Below are positions 11,101-22,204 of a DNA stretch of 62,000 nucleotides, piece after piece. Origin of the DNA: Gnetum montanum (lineage: Eukaryota > Streptophyta > Gnetopsida > Gnetales > Gnetaceae); contig MNCI01006819.1 of NCBI GenBank assembly GCA_015680685.1, positions 18,774 through 80,773 of the forward strand, given 5' to 3'. The number at the start of each line of letters is the position of its first letter. The stretch's first letter is position 1. Below the pieces are notes generated by a model. That model did no database searches. It was not told the DNA's origin and saw only the letters and a program-made list of their open reading frames with translations. Both the position numbers and the translations under genes were made by a program.

Positions 11101-12190
11101 ACAAGCAAACTTGGTATAAACATTTTCCTTTGGCACTTGGCCAAATGTCATCGCACTATGTTCAAAAGTACCTGGGATTGGGAAATGAAGTTTGTAGTTG
11201 GATTGGGAGATGGAAATTATGGGGATTGGGAACTGATTAAGGGATTGTGCTGGTGTGGGAGAGGAATATTCATCTTGTGCAAAGAACTCATGTCATTCTT
11301 GTGCAAGGCTAAAATCTTCCTTTGGAGGAACGAGACTCTTGTACCATGTTTAAGAGAATTGGTTGTCATAGCCAGAGGCATGTAATGAGGTGGTGCATTT
11401 CTTTTGGAGACACAGGACCCTTGTGTCAAGTTTTAAGGGAACCCATTGTCCAACAGCCAAAGCCACACATGAAGGTGTAACATGATAGTGTGAGACACGA
11501 GTACTTCTTTCCAAGACAATTGCCTTCCCGTCTGTGGTTTGTATGGGAAGTGCCAAGAGTTTTGTGGTTCATTTTGCCCTTTTCCCTTTGCTCGTTTCTT
11601 TTTCTTTGCTTTTTTTTTCTTTTTTTTTTCATTTTTTTTTGCTCTTTTTTGTTTTGTTTTTTTTTGTCTCTTTGTCTTTTGGAAAGAGCTTTCTTCCAAT
11701 TTTTCACTCATGCTCATGTGCCATATTGTGTTATAGTTGCTTGAGAGCGTCACAGCGTGTAACTGTGTGGTCAAATTTTTGGGGTGTACTGGGTGTATCT
11801 AGGAACTGTAACCGGGTAGAAAAGGGAATAAGAGTGTTTGGGAAATAGAGAATGTATTGGGAACGGGGAATGTGCTTTTGAATAGATTGATTAACCTGGT
11901 TACGTGCATCAGAAACAATGTGGCACCTTGTCATCGTGATAAAGTGTATCCGTGTACGAGCACCACTGGGTATCATCCTGCAAACACAACTCCAAGAAGG
12001 CAAAAAACCACAAGTGAATGAGTTAGCGAACACTTCAGGCATGAATGTGACTGATGCCAATGGAGGCACCATGTGAAACTTAAGGTAAACAAAATGAGCA
12101 ACAATAGTGTTGTGAGAGACGGTGTGATGAATGATGCAGCAGGCATTGATGAAGAAATGTCATGAATTATAGCCGCATATGAATATGCCA
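11101..12190 (-). other. Element B: conserved non-coding 3' tail
   Basis: No credible gene. It holds the pyrimidine-rich run at 11575-11690 (an A/G tract in sense), the block shared with A and D around 11880-12000, and an acceptor-like TTTGCAG|GATGATAC in sense near 11970-11990. The apparent frames over 11426-11848 are low-complexity artefacts. Confidence 0.6.
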
Positions 12191-12194
12191 GAAA

Positions 12195-12475
12195 TGATCT
12201 TGCTAGTTTATAGTCTTAGCAGACTATCGTGGGTTAGTTTTACGTCATAACCTGTTGGACGTTGCTAGTTTATCGTCGTAGCGGACGGTACGATGCTAGT
12301 TTATAGTCGTGGCGGACTTATGAAGAGGCAACCTAGTTTATAGTCTTAGCGGACTCTGGTGAATGAGTGTGACAGTTCAGTGTCATGTCAGACAGAGCTT
12401 TGTGGTGTCGGTTTACCGTCATGATGCTAGGACATTCTGTGGTATCAGTTTTAAGTCATGATGCCAGGACTGTCA
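12195..12475 (-). repeat. Element B: TAAACT-box array downstream of protease
   Basis: Inverted units CTAGTTTATAGTC.TAGCGGAC and CAGTTTTAAGTCATGATGCCAGGAC are the reverse complements of the tail units of A (1200-1705) and D (59285-59705). Confidence 0.85.
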
Positions 12476-12610
12476 GGGTGGATGCATGCATGTGCATCTG
12501 TACGATCCTGTAAACAAAAGCAACTAGAGGAAACAATGTTAAATAGCCACTGCAGAAAGCATGAATTGAAATGCACAAGTGAATAGAAAATAATGTGAAA
12601 AGGTGGTAGT

Positions 12611-13561
12611 TTAAGGCCTTTTCGGGCCATATGCAAGTGCGTAAGCTAGTACAATGCAAACTAAGGTGACGTATGCACAACGAACAAAGGTGAGGAGTGG
12701 GCAGCGGTTAGACGTGTCTTTGGCCGCAGGGGAGTCTTGATTATGCGGTTGTTTCTTAGTCGGACATGCTCTAGGAGGCACGCTAGTTTGCTCTGGGAGG
12801 CTTTCATTTTTTACCCCTCGTTCGGGTGTTTTAACTCTAGGTGTTGTGTTTGTTGTTGTGGGTGTTGCTTCAAGAGGCTCCTCTTTCAAGACCTGTGACA
12901 TGTCTATGTTGTGGTCAGCTTGAAAAGGAGTGTTGTCGCCATGTATAATGACTTCACCACCTTCGTATGGAAGGCGGATTTCTTGATGTATCGGTGAGGA
13001 AACGGCTCGTTGTTGTGCTAGCCAAGGTCTACCAAGAATCATGTTGAAACTAGGCATCTCTTCTATGATAGTGAATTCCACGCTGGTGGGGAATTGTTCT
13101 CCTGCCACAAAGGCTAAGTCGATTGTGCCCTTAACTGTGACACATGATCCATTGAAAGATTTTGAACACATGATTTTTGTTGGCATGATCTTATCTGCCA
13201 TGCCTAGTTTGTCAATGACGGAGTATAGAACTACGTTTGTTGCCGCACCATCATCAACATGCACTCTGCGAATGGTACATTGGCCAACACGTACACTAAT
13301 TGATAATGGAGCTGTTGCGACTTCCCCTAGTTCAGGGTCACATTTAACTACATCATCACGAAAGGCTAAGGTGTTTGAGCCCAATCCTTGTGGTGTGTTT
13401 TGTGAAATCGTTGCACAGATGGATTCTATGTTAGCAGGAATGTCCTCTATAACAGGAATGGATGCTAACATTTGCACTAAGGCTTCGCAATGAGCCGATG
13501 ATGTCATGACCAAATCGTACAAACTCATGGTTGTGTTATTTTGTTTGAGCATTTGTTTCAC
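12611..13561 (-). pseudogene. Element B: protease domain
   Basis: A 316-residue open stretch in frame with the upstream gag. Order: LYDLVMTSSAHCEALVQ, PVIEDIPANIESI, the spacer GEVATAPLSISVRVG, the active-site loop RRVHVDDGAATNVV (about 13245-13285), FNGSCVTVKGTIDLAFVAG, MPSFNMILGRPWLAQQ, then VSSPIHQEIRLPYEGG. The gly-rich ILGRPWLA motif and the loop identify an aspartic protease of plant Ty3/gypsy type that would mature Gag. DDGA stands where most retropepsins have DTGA or DSGA. The stretch starts after an in-frame TAG at 13562. After the core comes a Pro/Thr-rich tail ending in a hydrophobic run (FVRCAYVTLVCIVLAYALAY) that looks like non-coding sequence read through. Confidence 0.88.
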
Positions 13562-13564
13562 CTA

Positions 13565-15985
13565 AGCCAGTGTAGCTACAAAGTCTATGTTATTTGTTGT
13601 TGTGTTGGTTGCCTCTGTATGGGTTGAGGGCTTGGGCTTGGTTTGTTCGAGATTAGGGGCAGGGCCCCTAGCATTTAGTTGCTGTGTACTGCGTGTGGCT
13701 TTTATTTTGGCTACAAGTGTTGTTTGTTGTTGGTTCGTTTTCTTCTGTTGCTAGTTGGTTTTCTTACCCGTGTTGTTGGCAAGGTTGACTCTTGAGGGAG
13801 AAGAGGTTGAGACATTGCCTACAGTTGGGCTCAGGGTAAGTGAGGGGCCATCGCGTGCTGGCACTTTTATGAAAAATGGGAGTTTAGGAGGTGTTTTTGT
13901 TGTTTGACTAGCCTGTTGTGGCACTTTGATGATGAAAGGTTTCTTTGCGGTTGTCGTTGGTGAATTGTACCAGTTTAACATCTTAACAGACGTTTGTGGT
14001 GGTACTTTGATCACAAAAGGTGTTGTCGGTGCTTTAGGTGGCACCTTGATGACGATGGGAGGCCCCTTGCTCATGGAGGGGGAGGGGATTATTGCCTTGC
14101 TGGGAGGCGCACGAATCACAAAAGGTTGCTGCACAGGTTTAGGCTTACTATCTATGCCAATGCAGTTTATGACATAGGAGGCATCGTCTGTGCTCAGTTG
14201 ATTTAGGGTGTTGACGTTCAGTTGGCCCCGTTCTATCATTGCTTGTAGATCATCCTTTAACGCATGACAGGTGTCGGTATTGTGACCGGACATTTGGTGG
14301 TAGTGACAGAATTGGTCTAACTTAAAATGTCGTGGAACTGGGGGCTCGTTTGGTGCTGCTAAGGTGGGATTCCTTAGTAGCTCGTAGTACCTGTTGTGTC
14401 TTTGATGGGCATTTTTCGCTACTTGTTTGTATTGGATTTGCCCAGTTCTAAGGAGTTGCTCTAGGAGTTCCGAAGGTCGTGCAGGTAGAGGTGTGTACTT
14501 AGAGCGATCCTTGCGCTGAAAGTTGGGCCTTGGGGTGGCCCCTGTTGTTGTAGGTGGGTTGGTACTGGTGTTAGTTGTTTTTGTGCTTGTGGCCATAGTT
14601 TCCGTTGTTGCCTTTTGTTTGGCAACATGTTGGTTCTTGTAAGCCACATAGGCAGGATCATTGCTAGTTTGTGCAGCTTGTTCAATGTTCTTGATTTGTG
14701 TGAATGCTTGGCTCAACGTTTGAATGCTTAGGTAGTATAGTTTTGACTTAATGAAGTCATTCACAGCTCCCTTCAGCATCGTAAGCAAATACTTTTCAGG
14801 GATGGGCTCATGAAGTTCGTTAAGAGCTGCACTCCATCGTTTAATGAACTTTTGCACAGGCTCAAGTGGTGCTTGTTTCACCTATATCAGAGTGTCTAGT
14901 GTGGCTTCAGGCTTGAGGTTGTACTTGAATCAGGTAACGAACTGATGTAACAGATCCTCTAGAGAGGATATGGAGTTACGAGGTAAGGCTCGGTACCAGT
15001 CTAAGGCTACACTCGTTAAGGACATAGCAAACACGCGCAAGATTGCATGGGGCCAAGCTTGAAGCAATAGAGTTTCTAATCGAAACGTGACTAAGTGAGC
15101 ATTTGGATCTCCCTTCCCATTGTACTTAGTTAACTGGGGTAGTGTGATTCCCTTGGGTAAAGCTAACGGTGGCACTGAAGAGCTAATTGGATCGTCGAGG
15201 TAGAAATACAGTACTTTAACTTGTTTAGTGTTATCAGCTTTGAGTTGCTTTACCTCATCCGCTAAAGCTTGCATCATCTATTTTTCTTCTGCCCACTCTT
15301 GAGCGGTAGGTAGATTAGTTGGTTGGGGAGGTTGTTGGGTTGTCATTTGTTGCTGTGGAGCGATGTTTAGAGTTGTGGTTGTGGGGTGTGACACGTTGAA
15401 GTAAGTGGATTTTTGAACAAGAGGTATGGTTCCTTGCCTAGCCACAAACTGTGAAGTGACGCACTGGATGTGCGGGGCCGATGTAGTGAAAGTGGCCCCA
15501 TGCGTTTGCACGTGTGGTATGTACTGGGTGGAGATGGGGGTGGGTAATCTCTGTTGGGGTACTGGTGCTTGTATGCTCATTGACACTTGGTGAGTGGTTG
15601 TATGTCCCATGCGAGGATGGAGTGATGGGTTCACGTAGGCATGGGGACCGAGGGTGTGGTATGAATCCTCAGGTTCAGATTGTGCCTCGAAGTCATCTAA
15701 ATCATGTTGGTTTTGGAGCTCCTCAGTGGGTCACCGTGAGTTTTGGCTCCTTGACAGAAGGAGCTGGGAGATGAGTTTATGTTGAGGTTCAGAAAGGGGG
15801 ATGATGTCATATATAGAGGGGACGAATTTGTGACCTCCCATGTATATGTGCTCGAAGTTTCGTTTTGCTTCCTGTTCTATGGTGTCAAGAGGAAGGTTGG
15901 CTTGAATCTTCACACAGATGTAGTTATACTGTTCTTGTGTGGGAACTATGAAGGCGCATGCGTTAGAGGTTTGGGATGACTCCAT
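13565..15985 (-). pseudogene. Element B: gag
   Basis: One reading frame from an ATG at 15985 (MESSQTSN) to the protease, broken by TGA at 15731 and 14930 and TAG at 15278, 14882, 13751 and 13562, with no frameshift. Domains in order: N-terminal segment YNYICVKIQANLPLDTIEQE; a Pro/Gln-rich linker (15300-15640); capsid (YNGKGDPNAHLVTFRLE, SVALDWYRALPRNSI, SLEDLLHQFVT, PVQKFIKRWSAALNEL); a zinc-knuckle-like CHYHQMSGHNTDTC followed by LKDDLQAMIERGQL (about 14220-14320), typical of Tat-lineage Gag; and a linker with repeated PF(V/I)IKVPP units. Gag forms the particle around the RNA. Two of the stops coincide with R or Q in the matching capsid segment of D. Confidence 0.9.
13860..14135 (-). repeat. 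Element B: PF(V/I)IKVPP peptide repeats in gag
   Basis: Five degenerate copies (QPFVIRAPP, PIVIKVPP, PFVIKVPP, PFIIKVPQ, PFFIKVPA) spaced by 10-25 residues lie between the zinc knuckle and the protease. D has PYVV.VPP copies in the same place. Confidence 0.85.
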
Positions 15986-16848
15986 GGTGATGTGTGATGG
16001 GGCAACGTACAAGTTGGTTAACAAGTGCCAAGTGTGTTTCGGGCTAAGTGTGTAGAGTGTCTTGCATGTGAAACTGAAAATTTTTCTAAGTGTCCTACGT
16101 GTACAGCGTAACCAGGAGAAAATTTAGCTAAGTATGAAATTATGAATTGTACTCGTACGCAGATGGCGATATCGGGTAAGAGGAAGTCATCTCAGAATCA
16201 TTATGTTGTGTGTATTGTATGCCTTAGACAAGGTGATCCATGTTGGTGGCCATTAGTACTTAGACCGATTTGAAGTAGGTGTGAATCGCAACGAATTCGG
16301 CTTTGGAACGGCCTCGTTTTGTGTGTTTTTGTTGAAAAAACACTATAGTGGTACTGTATCAGTACTGTAGCATACGCTGGGACACTGTAGCATACGCTGG
16401 GACACTGTAGCATACGCTGGGGCACTGTAGCATATGTTGGGACACTGTAGCATACACTAGGACACTGTAGCATACGTTGGGACACTGTAGCATACGCTGG
16501 GGCACTGTAGCATATGCTGGGACACTGTAGCATACGCTGAGACACTGTAGCATACGCTAAGACACTATAGCAGCGTAAAAGCACTATAGCAGCGTAGACG
16601 CTGGGAATTTGTAAACAAAGTTAGCGTATGGTTAACAGCGTAGACGCTGGAAGACTTGTAGATAGTGAGTTTTAGATAGGGTAGCATAGACGCTGATTAG
16701 CATAGATGCTGATCAGCGTAGACGCTGGAAAGTTTACAGGTAAGGTTTTAAACTGTACAGCGTAAACATTGGAAGGTTTTTGGAAAAAGTCGACGTGTAC
16801 TCAACAGCGTAGATGCTGAGACCTCTGAAGCACAACTAGTTTAAGGTA
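15986..16848 (-). other. Element B: 5' leader with minisatellite
   Basis: Untranslated leader between primer site and gag. Positions 16368-16565 hold about ten 20-bp units, GGACACTGTAGCATACGCTG on the + strand. The ORFs of MLQCPSVCYSV type are translations of this array. Scattered AGCGTAGACGCTG motifs follow to 16820. Confidence 0.75.
16368..16565 (-). repeat. 20-bp minisatellite in leader of B
   Basis: About ten head-to-tail units of GGACACTGTAGCATACGCTG with 0-3 changes each. Confidence 0.95.
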
Positions 16849-16850
16849 GA

Positions 16851-16869
16851 GGCCCTCCTTCTAGCGCCA
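16851..16869 (-). promoter_or_regulatory. Element B: primer-binding site
   Basis: On the minus strand TGGCGCTAGAAGGAGGGCC follows the LTR end after the 5-base spacer GAAAT. It is identical to the site in D (44871-44889). It begins TGG, as required for pairing to a tRNA 3' CCA end. The first six bases agree with the common TGGCGC site of plant Tat elements; I do not assign the tRNA. Confidence 0.85.
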
Positions 16870-16874
16870 ATTTC

Positions 16875-18390
16875 TGTACCACCTGAAATCGTCGGTCTCT
16901 GGCTGGAAGGAAAACAGAGACCGTGGGATCGCAGGGCGAGCATAGAAGACCCTACCTTTGCCTGAGGGCGAGCTGGAATGCACGAAGGCAGAGTACCTTG
17001 GGTGGTCCGCACGTGGATCAGACAAGGATTTCCCCGAACATACACCGAAATGCTATACGCTGGGTTATACGTAAACAATGTAGCAGTGTAAACGGAGCAT
17101 AAAAAATGTAGATGATGCAAACAGCGCGTAAACGTAAACGGACGTAAATAGAACACATGCAACAATTAATAGAAATTGTAGATGATTATAGGAAGAAAAT
17201 GTAACAATGGTATTACAGAATCAAAGTACAGTGCACCGGTCTAACGCAGTTGTGGTGAAACACAAGGCGGACGAAAAGCCCCGATGAATGCAGGGACGGC
17301 TGGGCTGGTATACGCTATAGGCACGGCGTAGAGACTGTGTGCACAGTGTACAGGTTTTCCAGCGTAAGAGGGTTTTGGCTCTGGTGTGCAGCGTAATTGG
17401 TCCTGGGTATGCTCTGGGATTTTTGCCAACTGACTTGGATTTAGTGAAAAATTGGGGTTTTATACAGGGTTTTGACGGTGGACTCGGGTTGGGAGACACG
17501 TGGCACATTGACCGGGTGCAAGATATGTTACAACTGAACAACGTATAGCATGCCAGCGTACAGGATGCCAGTGTAAGCGTATAGCATGCCAGCGTAAGCC
17601 AAAAATGTACCCAGCGTATACACATGAAAATGCTTCATTTTAAGGTTAAAAATTAATTTGTGGGTTCCTGAGAGCTACTAGGGCCCTGGGAAAGGTCCTG
17701 TGGGGTCCAGACGCTCAATTCTGGCACGTTTTGACTCATTTTTGGGGCCCGAAAGTCTCTCTACGCTGGCTGCACCCTGGGCGTATACGCCGGGCGTACA
17801 GGAACGAAAGACCATCATTTGGAGCCCAAAATTTGATTTTCAAGTGCCTGAGACCTGCTGGGGACCTTGGGGAAGGTCCTGGGGGGGTCCAGACGCTCAA
17901 TTTTGGCACATTTTGACTCATTTCTGGGGCCCGAAAGTCTCTCTACGCTGGCTGCACCTTGGGCGTATACGCCAGGCGTACAGGAATGAAAGGCCATCAT
18001 TTGGAGCCCAAAATTCAATTTTCAAGTACCTAAGACCTGCTGGGGACCTTGGGCAAGGTCTTGGGGGGTCCAGACACTCCACTTTAGCATGTTTTGATGA
18101 TTTTTTGAGCCCCAAAATTTGCTGTACGCTCGGCCTTACGCTGGGCATGTGTAGGCCAGTGTACAGGATGCATACTTAGTGAAAACCAAGTATTTTGAGC
18201 TCAAGATTTGCCAAGTTTAATGCCAGATGTCATCGTAGTCTTCTGTGGGTCCCAGGGAATGTTTACTTTCTTTCTTTGACTTCGTTTGATGTTATTTTTG
18301 AGGCTTTTAAGCTTGGTCATGCTGAGGACCAACATGACTTAGCTTAATTTCTGTCTACAAGTGTTAGCCAAAATTTTTTGTGGTGTTTCA
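16875..18390 (-). mobile_element. Element B: 5' LTR (1516 bp)
   Basis: Ends TGTACC and GTGTTTCA match the 3' LTR. Antisense TATA box TTTTATACAGG at 17458-17464. It has the 178-bp units at 17665-18170 but lacks the 365-bp duplication of the 3' LTR. The frames at 17221-18179 are repeats, not genes. Confidence 0.92.
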
Positions 18391-18395
18391 ATGGC
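18391..18395. repeat. Right target-site duplication of element B (ATGGC)
   Basis: Copy of 9148-9152. Across the insertion, the RNase H text of element C resumes, and the uninterrupted copy in element G carries the joined sequence. Confidence 0.95.
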
Positions 18396-19735
18396 TAGTG
18401 ATCCTATAAGATTTCAATCTAATGATGATGGATAGAAAGGGAACTAAGAATGTGATCACTAACCACTTGTCTTAATTACGATGGGACAACAAGGAGGAGG
18501 AGAGCTCACTATTAGACTAGTTTCTTGATGGACTCCTCTTTGTTGGTGTTATTACTAAATAAGACCTTAAAGAAACCAACTAGTACAAGGAGATCCTATT
18601 CTATCTACTCACTTTGAAGATGCCATAGGGGTGGGACCACAAGAAGAAACAATAGTTTCTTCACTAGGCTAAACACTTCATGGAGATCAATAGTAATCTT
18701 TACAAGGTTTGCATGAATGGCCTAGTACGATGGTGTGTCCTTAATGTAAATAAACTACGAGTCCTCCAAGATGCACACGAGGGCCATTGTGGGGATCACT
18801 ATGCTAGGAGACAAATAACCATTAAGATCCTCATGTCAGGGTACTATTAGCCTATACTCTTTAGGGATGCCCATCACTTTGTCCACTCCTGTGACCAATG
18901 CCAACATGATTGGGGGGGGGTGGGAGCCTTTTAATCTTTGGGGAATTGACTTTATGGGGTCCATCAACCCCATGTCCAATGGAAAGGGATATATAATTAT
19001 AGCAATTAACTATTTTATGAAATGGGTAGAAGTTATGGTCGTCATTGATCGTACATCATCTACGGTGGCCTAGTTTGTACAATAACATGTTGTAAATAGG
19101 TTTGGGATGCCACATGCACTTATTTATAATAATGGTACATATTTAATGGGTGTCACTTTTTGTAAACTCATGTAGTGCTTGGAGGCCGAGCATAAATTAA
19201 CAACTCTATATCACCCCCAAGCGAACGGTCAAGCTGAGGTTACTAATAGGGAGATAACCAAAATAGTAACATGAATTGTTAGTAAATATAGCAAGGATTA
19301 GAGCTCTACACTCAATGATTCCCTTTGGGCTTATCGTTCAACATGGAAACTTCCTATAACATACTCTCCTTATAAGCTCTTGTACCAAAAGCTCCCAACA
19401 CTTCCTATCCAAGCAGAACTCCATACGCTTTCAACTACATGTGACTTAGACTTGGACCTAACTCTAGCACAAAAAGAAAGATTGATGAACCTCAACATGC
19501 TAGATGAGAACCGATTAGTGATCCTATCATCAAATGAAGTGCACAAGGCATATAATAAATAACAACATGATTTTAGGATTAGGAAAGTTAAGTTTCAATT
19601 GGGCGATAAGGTGCTCTACTAGAACCCTATGCATGTTCCTCAACAAACAAAATTTCAAACACTATGGAAGAGCCCTAACATTATCAATGATACCTTTCCA
19701 TCTAGGGCCATCTTGATCTACCACCCTAATAGACT
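18396..19735 (+). pseudogene. Element C: RNase H end and integrase
   Basis: After the B insertion the RNase H end (RKGTKNVITNHLS, LRWDNKEEES) is followed by the integrase zinc-binding region (LYKVCMNGLVRW, LQDAHEGHCGDHYARR, VHSCDQCQ; 18690-18905) and the catalytic core (WGIDFMGSINPMSNGKGY, INYFMKWVE, near 18940-19035; then [16 protein letters not shown] at about 19210-19255 with the third acidic residue). The C-terminal part contains LWAYRSTWKLPITYSPYKLLY and FQLGDKVLY. Integrase inserts the cDNA into the genome. Frame changes and stops (for example at 18848, 19071 and 19559) make it non-functional. No chromodomain is seen. Confidence 0.85.
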
Positions 19736-20190
19736 AAATAAAAAATTATTGGTCAACACTTAATAAATAAAACATTTCCATGAACAATGAGTAACTAGTG
19801 AACATAATGCCTCAATAGATGGTCAAGCATGCTCGATCTTTCAAATCTCCCCAACTTAGTTGTGGGGGAGATGGCCATCCATGCTGAGATCTTATAAAGT
19901 GGCTTCTTGGTTTCTAACTTTCTTTTGTTTTACATTGTCTTTAATATGTTTTCCATTTTCTTGGATATTTTACAATTTTTTCTATATATTTCACTTTTAC
20001 TTTATTTTGGATTTTTCTTACGTTTTTTCTTTTTTTCTTTACTGCCATTAGGACTTTGATGCCAACTACAACTGCTTATCAATGGTGGTTTTTTTTTGAG
20101 AGAATGTTCGGGAATGTATTACTGAAAGAAAGGTACAGGACTATACAAGTACAAGTACAAGTGGGGGTGGCCCACCCCGAAAGGGGGTGG
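19736..20190 (+). other. Element C: post-integrase non-coding segment
   Basis: Contains CCCAACTTAGTTGTGGGGGAGA at 19848-19870 in part, the purine-rich tract typical of sequence downstream of pol in Athila-lineage elements. The related tract of G is at 33775-33800. It is followed by a T-rich run to about 20050. The last bases before the gap (GGGGGTGGCCCACCCC) may cause the assembly break. Confidence 0.5.
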
Positions 20191-20508
20191 NNNNNNNNNN
20201 NNNNNNNNNNNNNNNNNNNNNNNNNNNNNNNNNNNNNNNNNNNNNNNNNNNNNNNNNNNNNNNNNNNNNNNNNNNNNNNNNNNNNNNNNNNNNNNNNNNN
20301 NNNNNNNNNNNNNNNNNNNNNNNNNNNNNNNNNNNNNNNNNNNNNNNNNNNNNNNNNNNNNNNNNNNNNNNNNNNNNNNNNNNNNNNNNNNNNNNNNNNN
20401 NNNNNNNNNNNNNNNNNNNNNNNNNNNNNNNNNNNNNNNNNNNNNNNNNNNNNNNNNNNNNNNNNNNNNNNNNNNNNNNNNNNNNNNNNNNNNNNNNNNN
20501 NNNNNNNN
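20191..20508. other. Assembly gap (N)
   Basis: 318 N bases. Confidence 1.
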
Positions 20509-22204
20509 ATTACTTGATTATAAATGATTGGGTTTCATTTTAGAATTTTGATGCTTACTAATAAGACATTGAGTCTTTTCATGTTAATAAGTACTGAGTC
20601 CATATCATCCATCACTCCATTGAACTCTATGGTATTTCCTCATTTTGAAAATATGAGGTTCTTTATTAATAAGAACTTATAATGAACTAATGACCTTTGT
20701 ATTTTTCAAACTTGGGAAAAATTAAGTGGATGGACAAGGGTGTGATTTCAAAGGGATTTTTGAATTTTTTTACCTACTTGGCATATGAGTTACATGAGTA
20801 TTTCCATGAACTTCTCACCATTTTGCCATATATCAATAAACAGGAAGAAATGTCTTTCCATGGTGTGGTTTCCACTTGAAAACAAAAACAATAATGGGAA
20901 TTCAAAGTGCATCCATTAGACACAATAACATGCTATAAGCCTTGGTTATGGGGCTCGAACAACATGTTATCCATGCTTAAAGGCACCCCTCTAACTAAGG
21001 CCTTCTTCACTTTCTGCTTTTCTTTTCTTCTTCTTTAGGAATGGTGAGTGGTTTGTGGGGATGTTCTTGTCTTTTGTAAGATGGAATGGTCTAAAGTGTC
21101 CATGCAAAGTCATTGGCAGATGATGGTCTTGATTCAAACTAACTAAGGAAGTTCTTATTTCATGATTAATCACATCTTCCACAAGGAACTTCATGTGAGC
21201 ACCATGTGGAACTCCATTCCATAGTCTCTCTCATCCATCGATTCTTTTCATAAACCACCTCATTACCTCTTTTCATGAATGTTTCAATGGGTTCATTTAG
21301 TAAACAATTGAAATTCTTTGATGACTTCTTTGGCAATTTAACCTTTTATGATCAATAATCATTAATCATCCTTGGGGCCGATGGACTTCTTGGTTTTAAG
21401 GCATGCAAGGGCATTAAGGGGATGAACGTACTATGGGAAGGATCCACTTACATACTCCTTGGTTGGGATGGTTAAACTCCTTATCCTTTAGCCATTTTTT
21501 CTCTCAATCCTTACATTTTCCACCACGAAGCATCTATTTTTGCATATCTTGGAATATTAATTTCATAAAAATATTTTTTTTGAGCCTATTTCTAACCCTC
21601 TTTGAGCATTTGACATTATTCTCAACTTTTGTGGCTTTCTCTAGAGTCCAATTTTATGAAAAACTCTTTGTTTTTACTTATTTTTTAAATGATAAGAATT
21701 TTGATTTTTGGCTACATTGACACATTCCCATCGACGCAACAGAAAAATACTATATATATGTGTTGACACTTGGGAAAATTTTGCCATTTTCTCACAAACA
21801 CCAATGGATTTTTTATAGTTTTTAGAGCCTAGAACCTTTCCAATTCCATAACTTTCTAACTGCTTGTCTAAATCACTTTGTTCTTTGATCCTACAATTAC
21901 CATAGGTGAGCTTTATGTCACGGGGGCCACAAATTGATGATTTCTAATAAAAAAAATTTTCAAAATTTTTCTAACTCCCACAAGGTTTAACTCATACAAT
22001 AATATTAAGAATCACAAATCATCTAGGTTAAACCTCATCAACAAACTTAGGTAGCTAACATAATAAAATAATAATAAAATACTTTAAAATGATGAATCTA
22101 CCATAATCACAACTTAGCCTAAGTGTAACTATCTAACAAGATAAGGTATTAAGTGTTCTAAGTTACACCTTAAAAAGCTAATCCTTGGTTATGTTGTGAT
22201 TACG
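20509..22204. other. AT-rich stretch without recognisable gene
   Basis: I see no supported gene, tRNA or clear repeat. By position it is the region of element C between integrase and the extra reading frame. Short frames at 20697 and 21433 have no recognisable motif. Confidence 0.5.

Larger units (their letters stand above)
9153..18390 (-). mobile_element. Element B: complete non-autonomous Tat-like LTR retrotransposon with only gag and protease
   Basis: Read on the minus strand: 5' LTR (18390-16875), primer-binding site, repeat-rich leader, gag (15985 to about 13565), protease (to about 12611), TAAACT-box array, tail, polypurine tract and 3' LTR (11032-9153). It is flanked by ATGGC on both sides. 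RT, RNase H and integrase are absent; protease passes directly into the 3' tail. This is the layout of TR-GAG-type elements, which are thought to be mobilised by enzymes of full-length relatives; element D has matching LTR ends, primer site, gag and tail and is of the type that could act as helper. It interrupts the RNase H domain of element C. Confidence 0.93.

Noticed and set aside
11426-11774. Lys-rich basic proteins near 11430-11770
   Set aside because: Low-complexity reading of the purine-rich tract in the 3' tail.
12170-12480. CRISPR array
   Set aside because: Units are degenerate, contiguous and without unique spacers; the context is a plant retrotransposon tail.
16201-16584. Cys/Tyr/Val repeat protein (MLQCPSVCYSV units)
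   Set aside because: Translation of the 20-bp minisatellite in the leader of B; no start context and no conservation beyond the DNA repeat.
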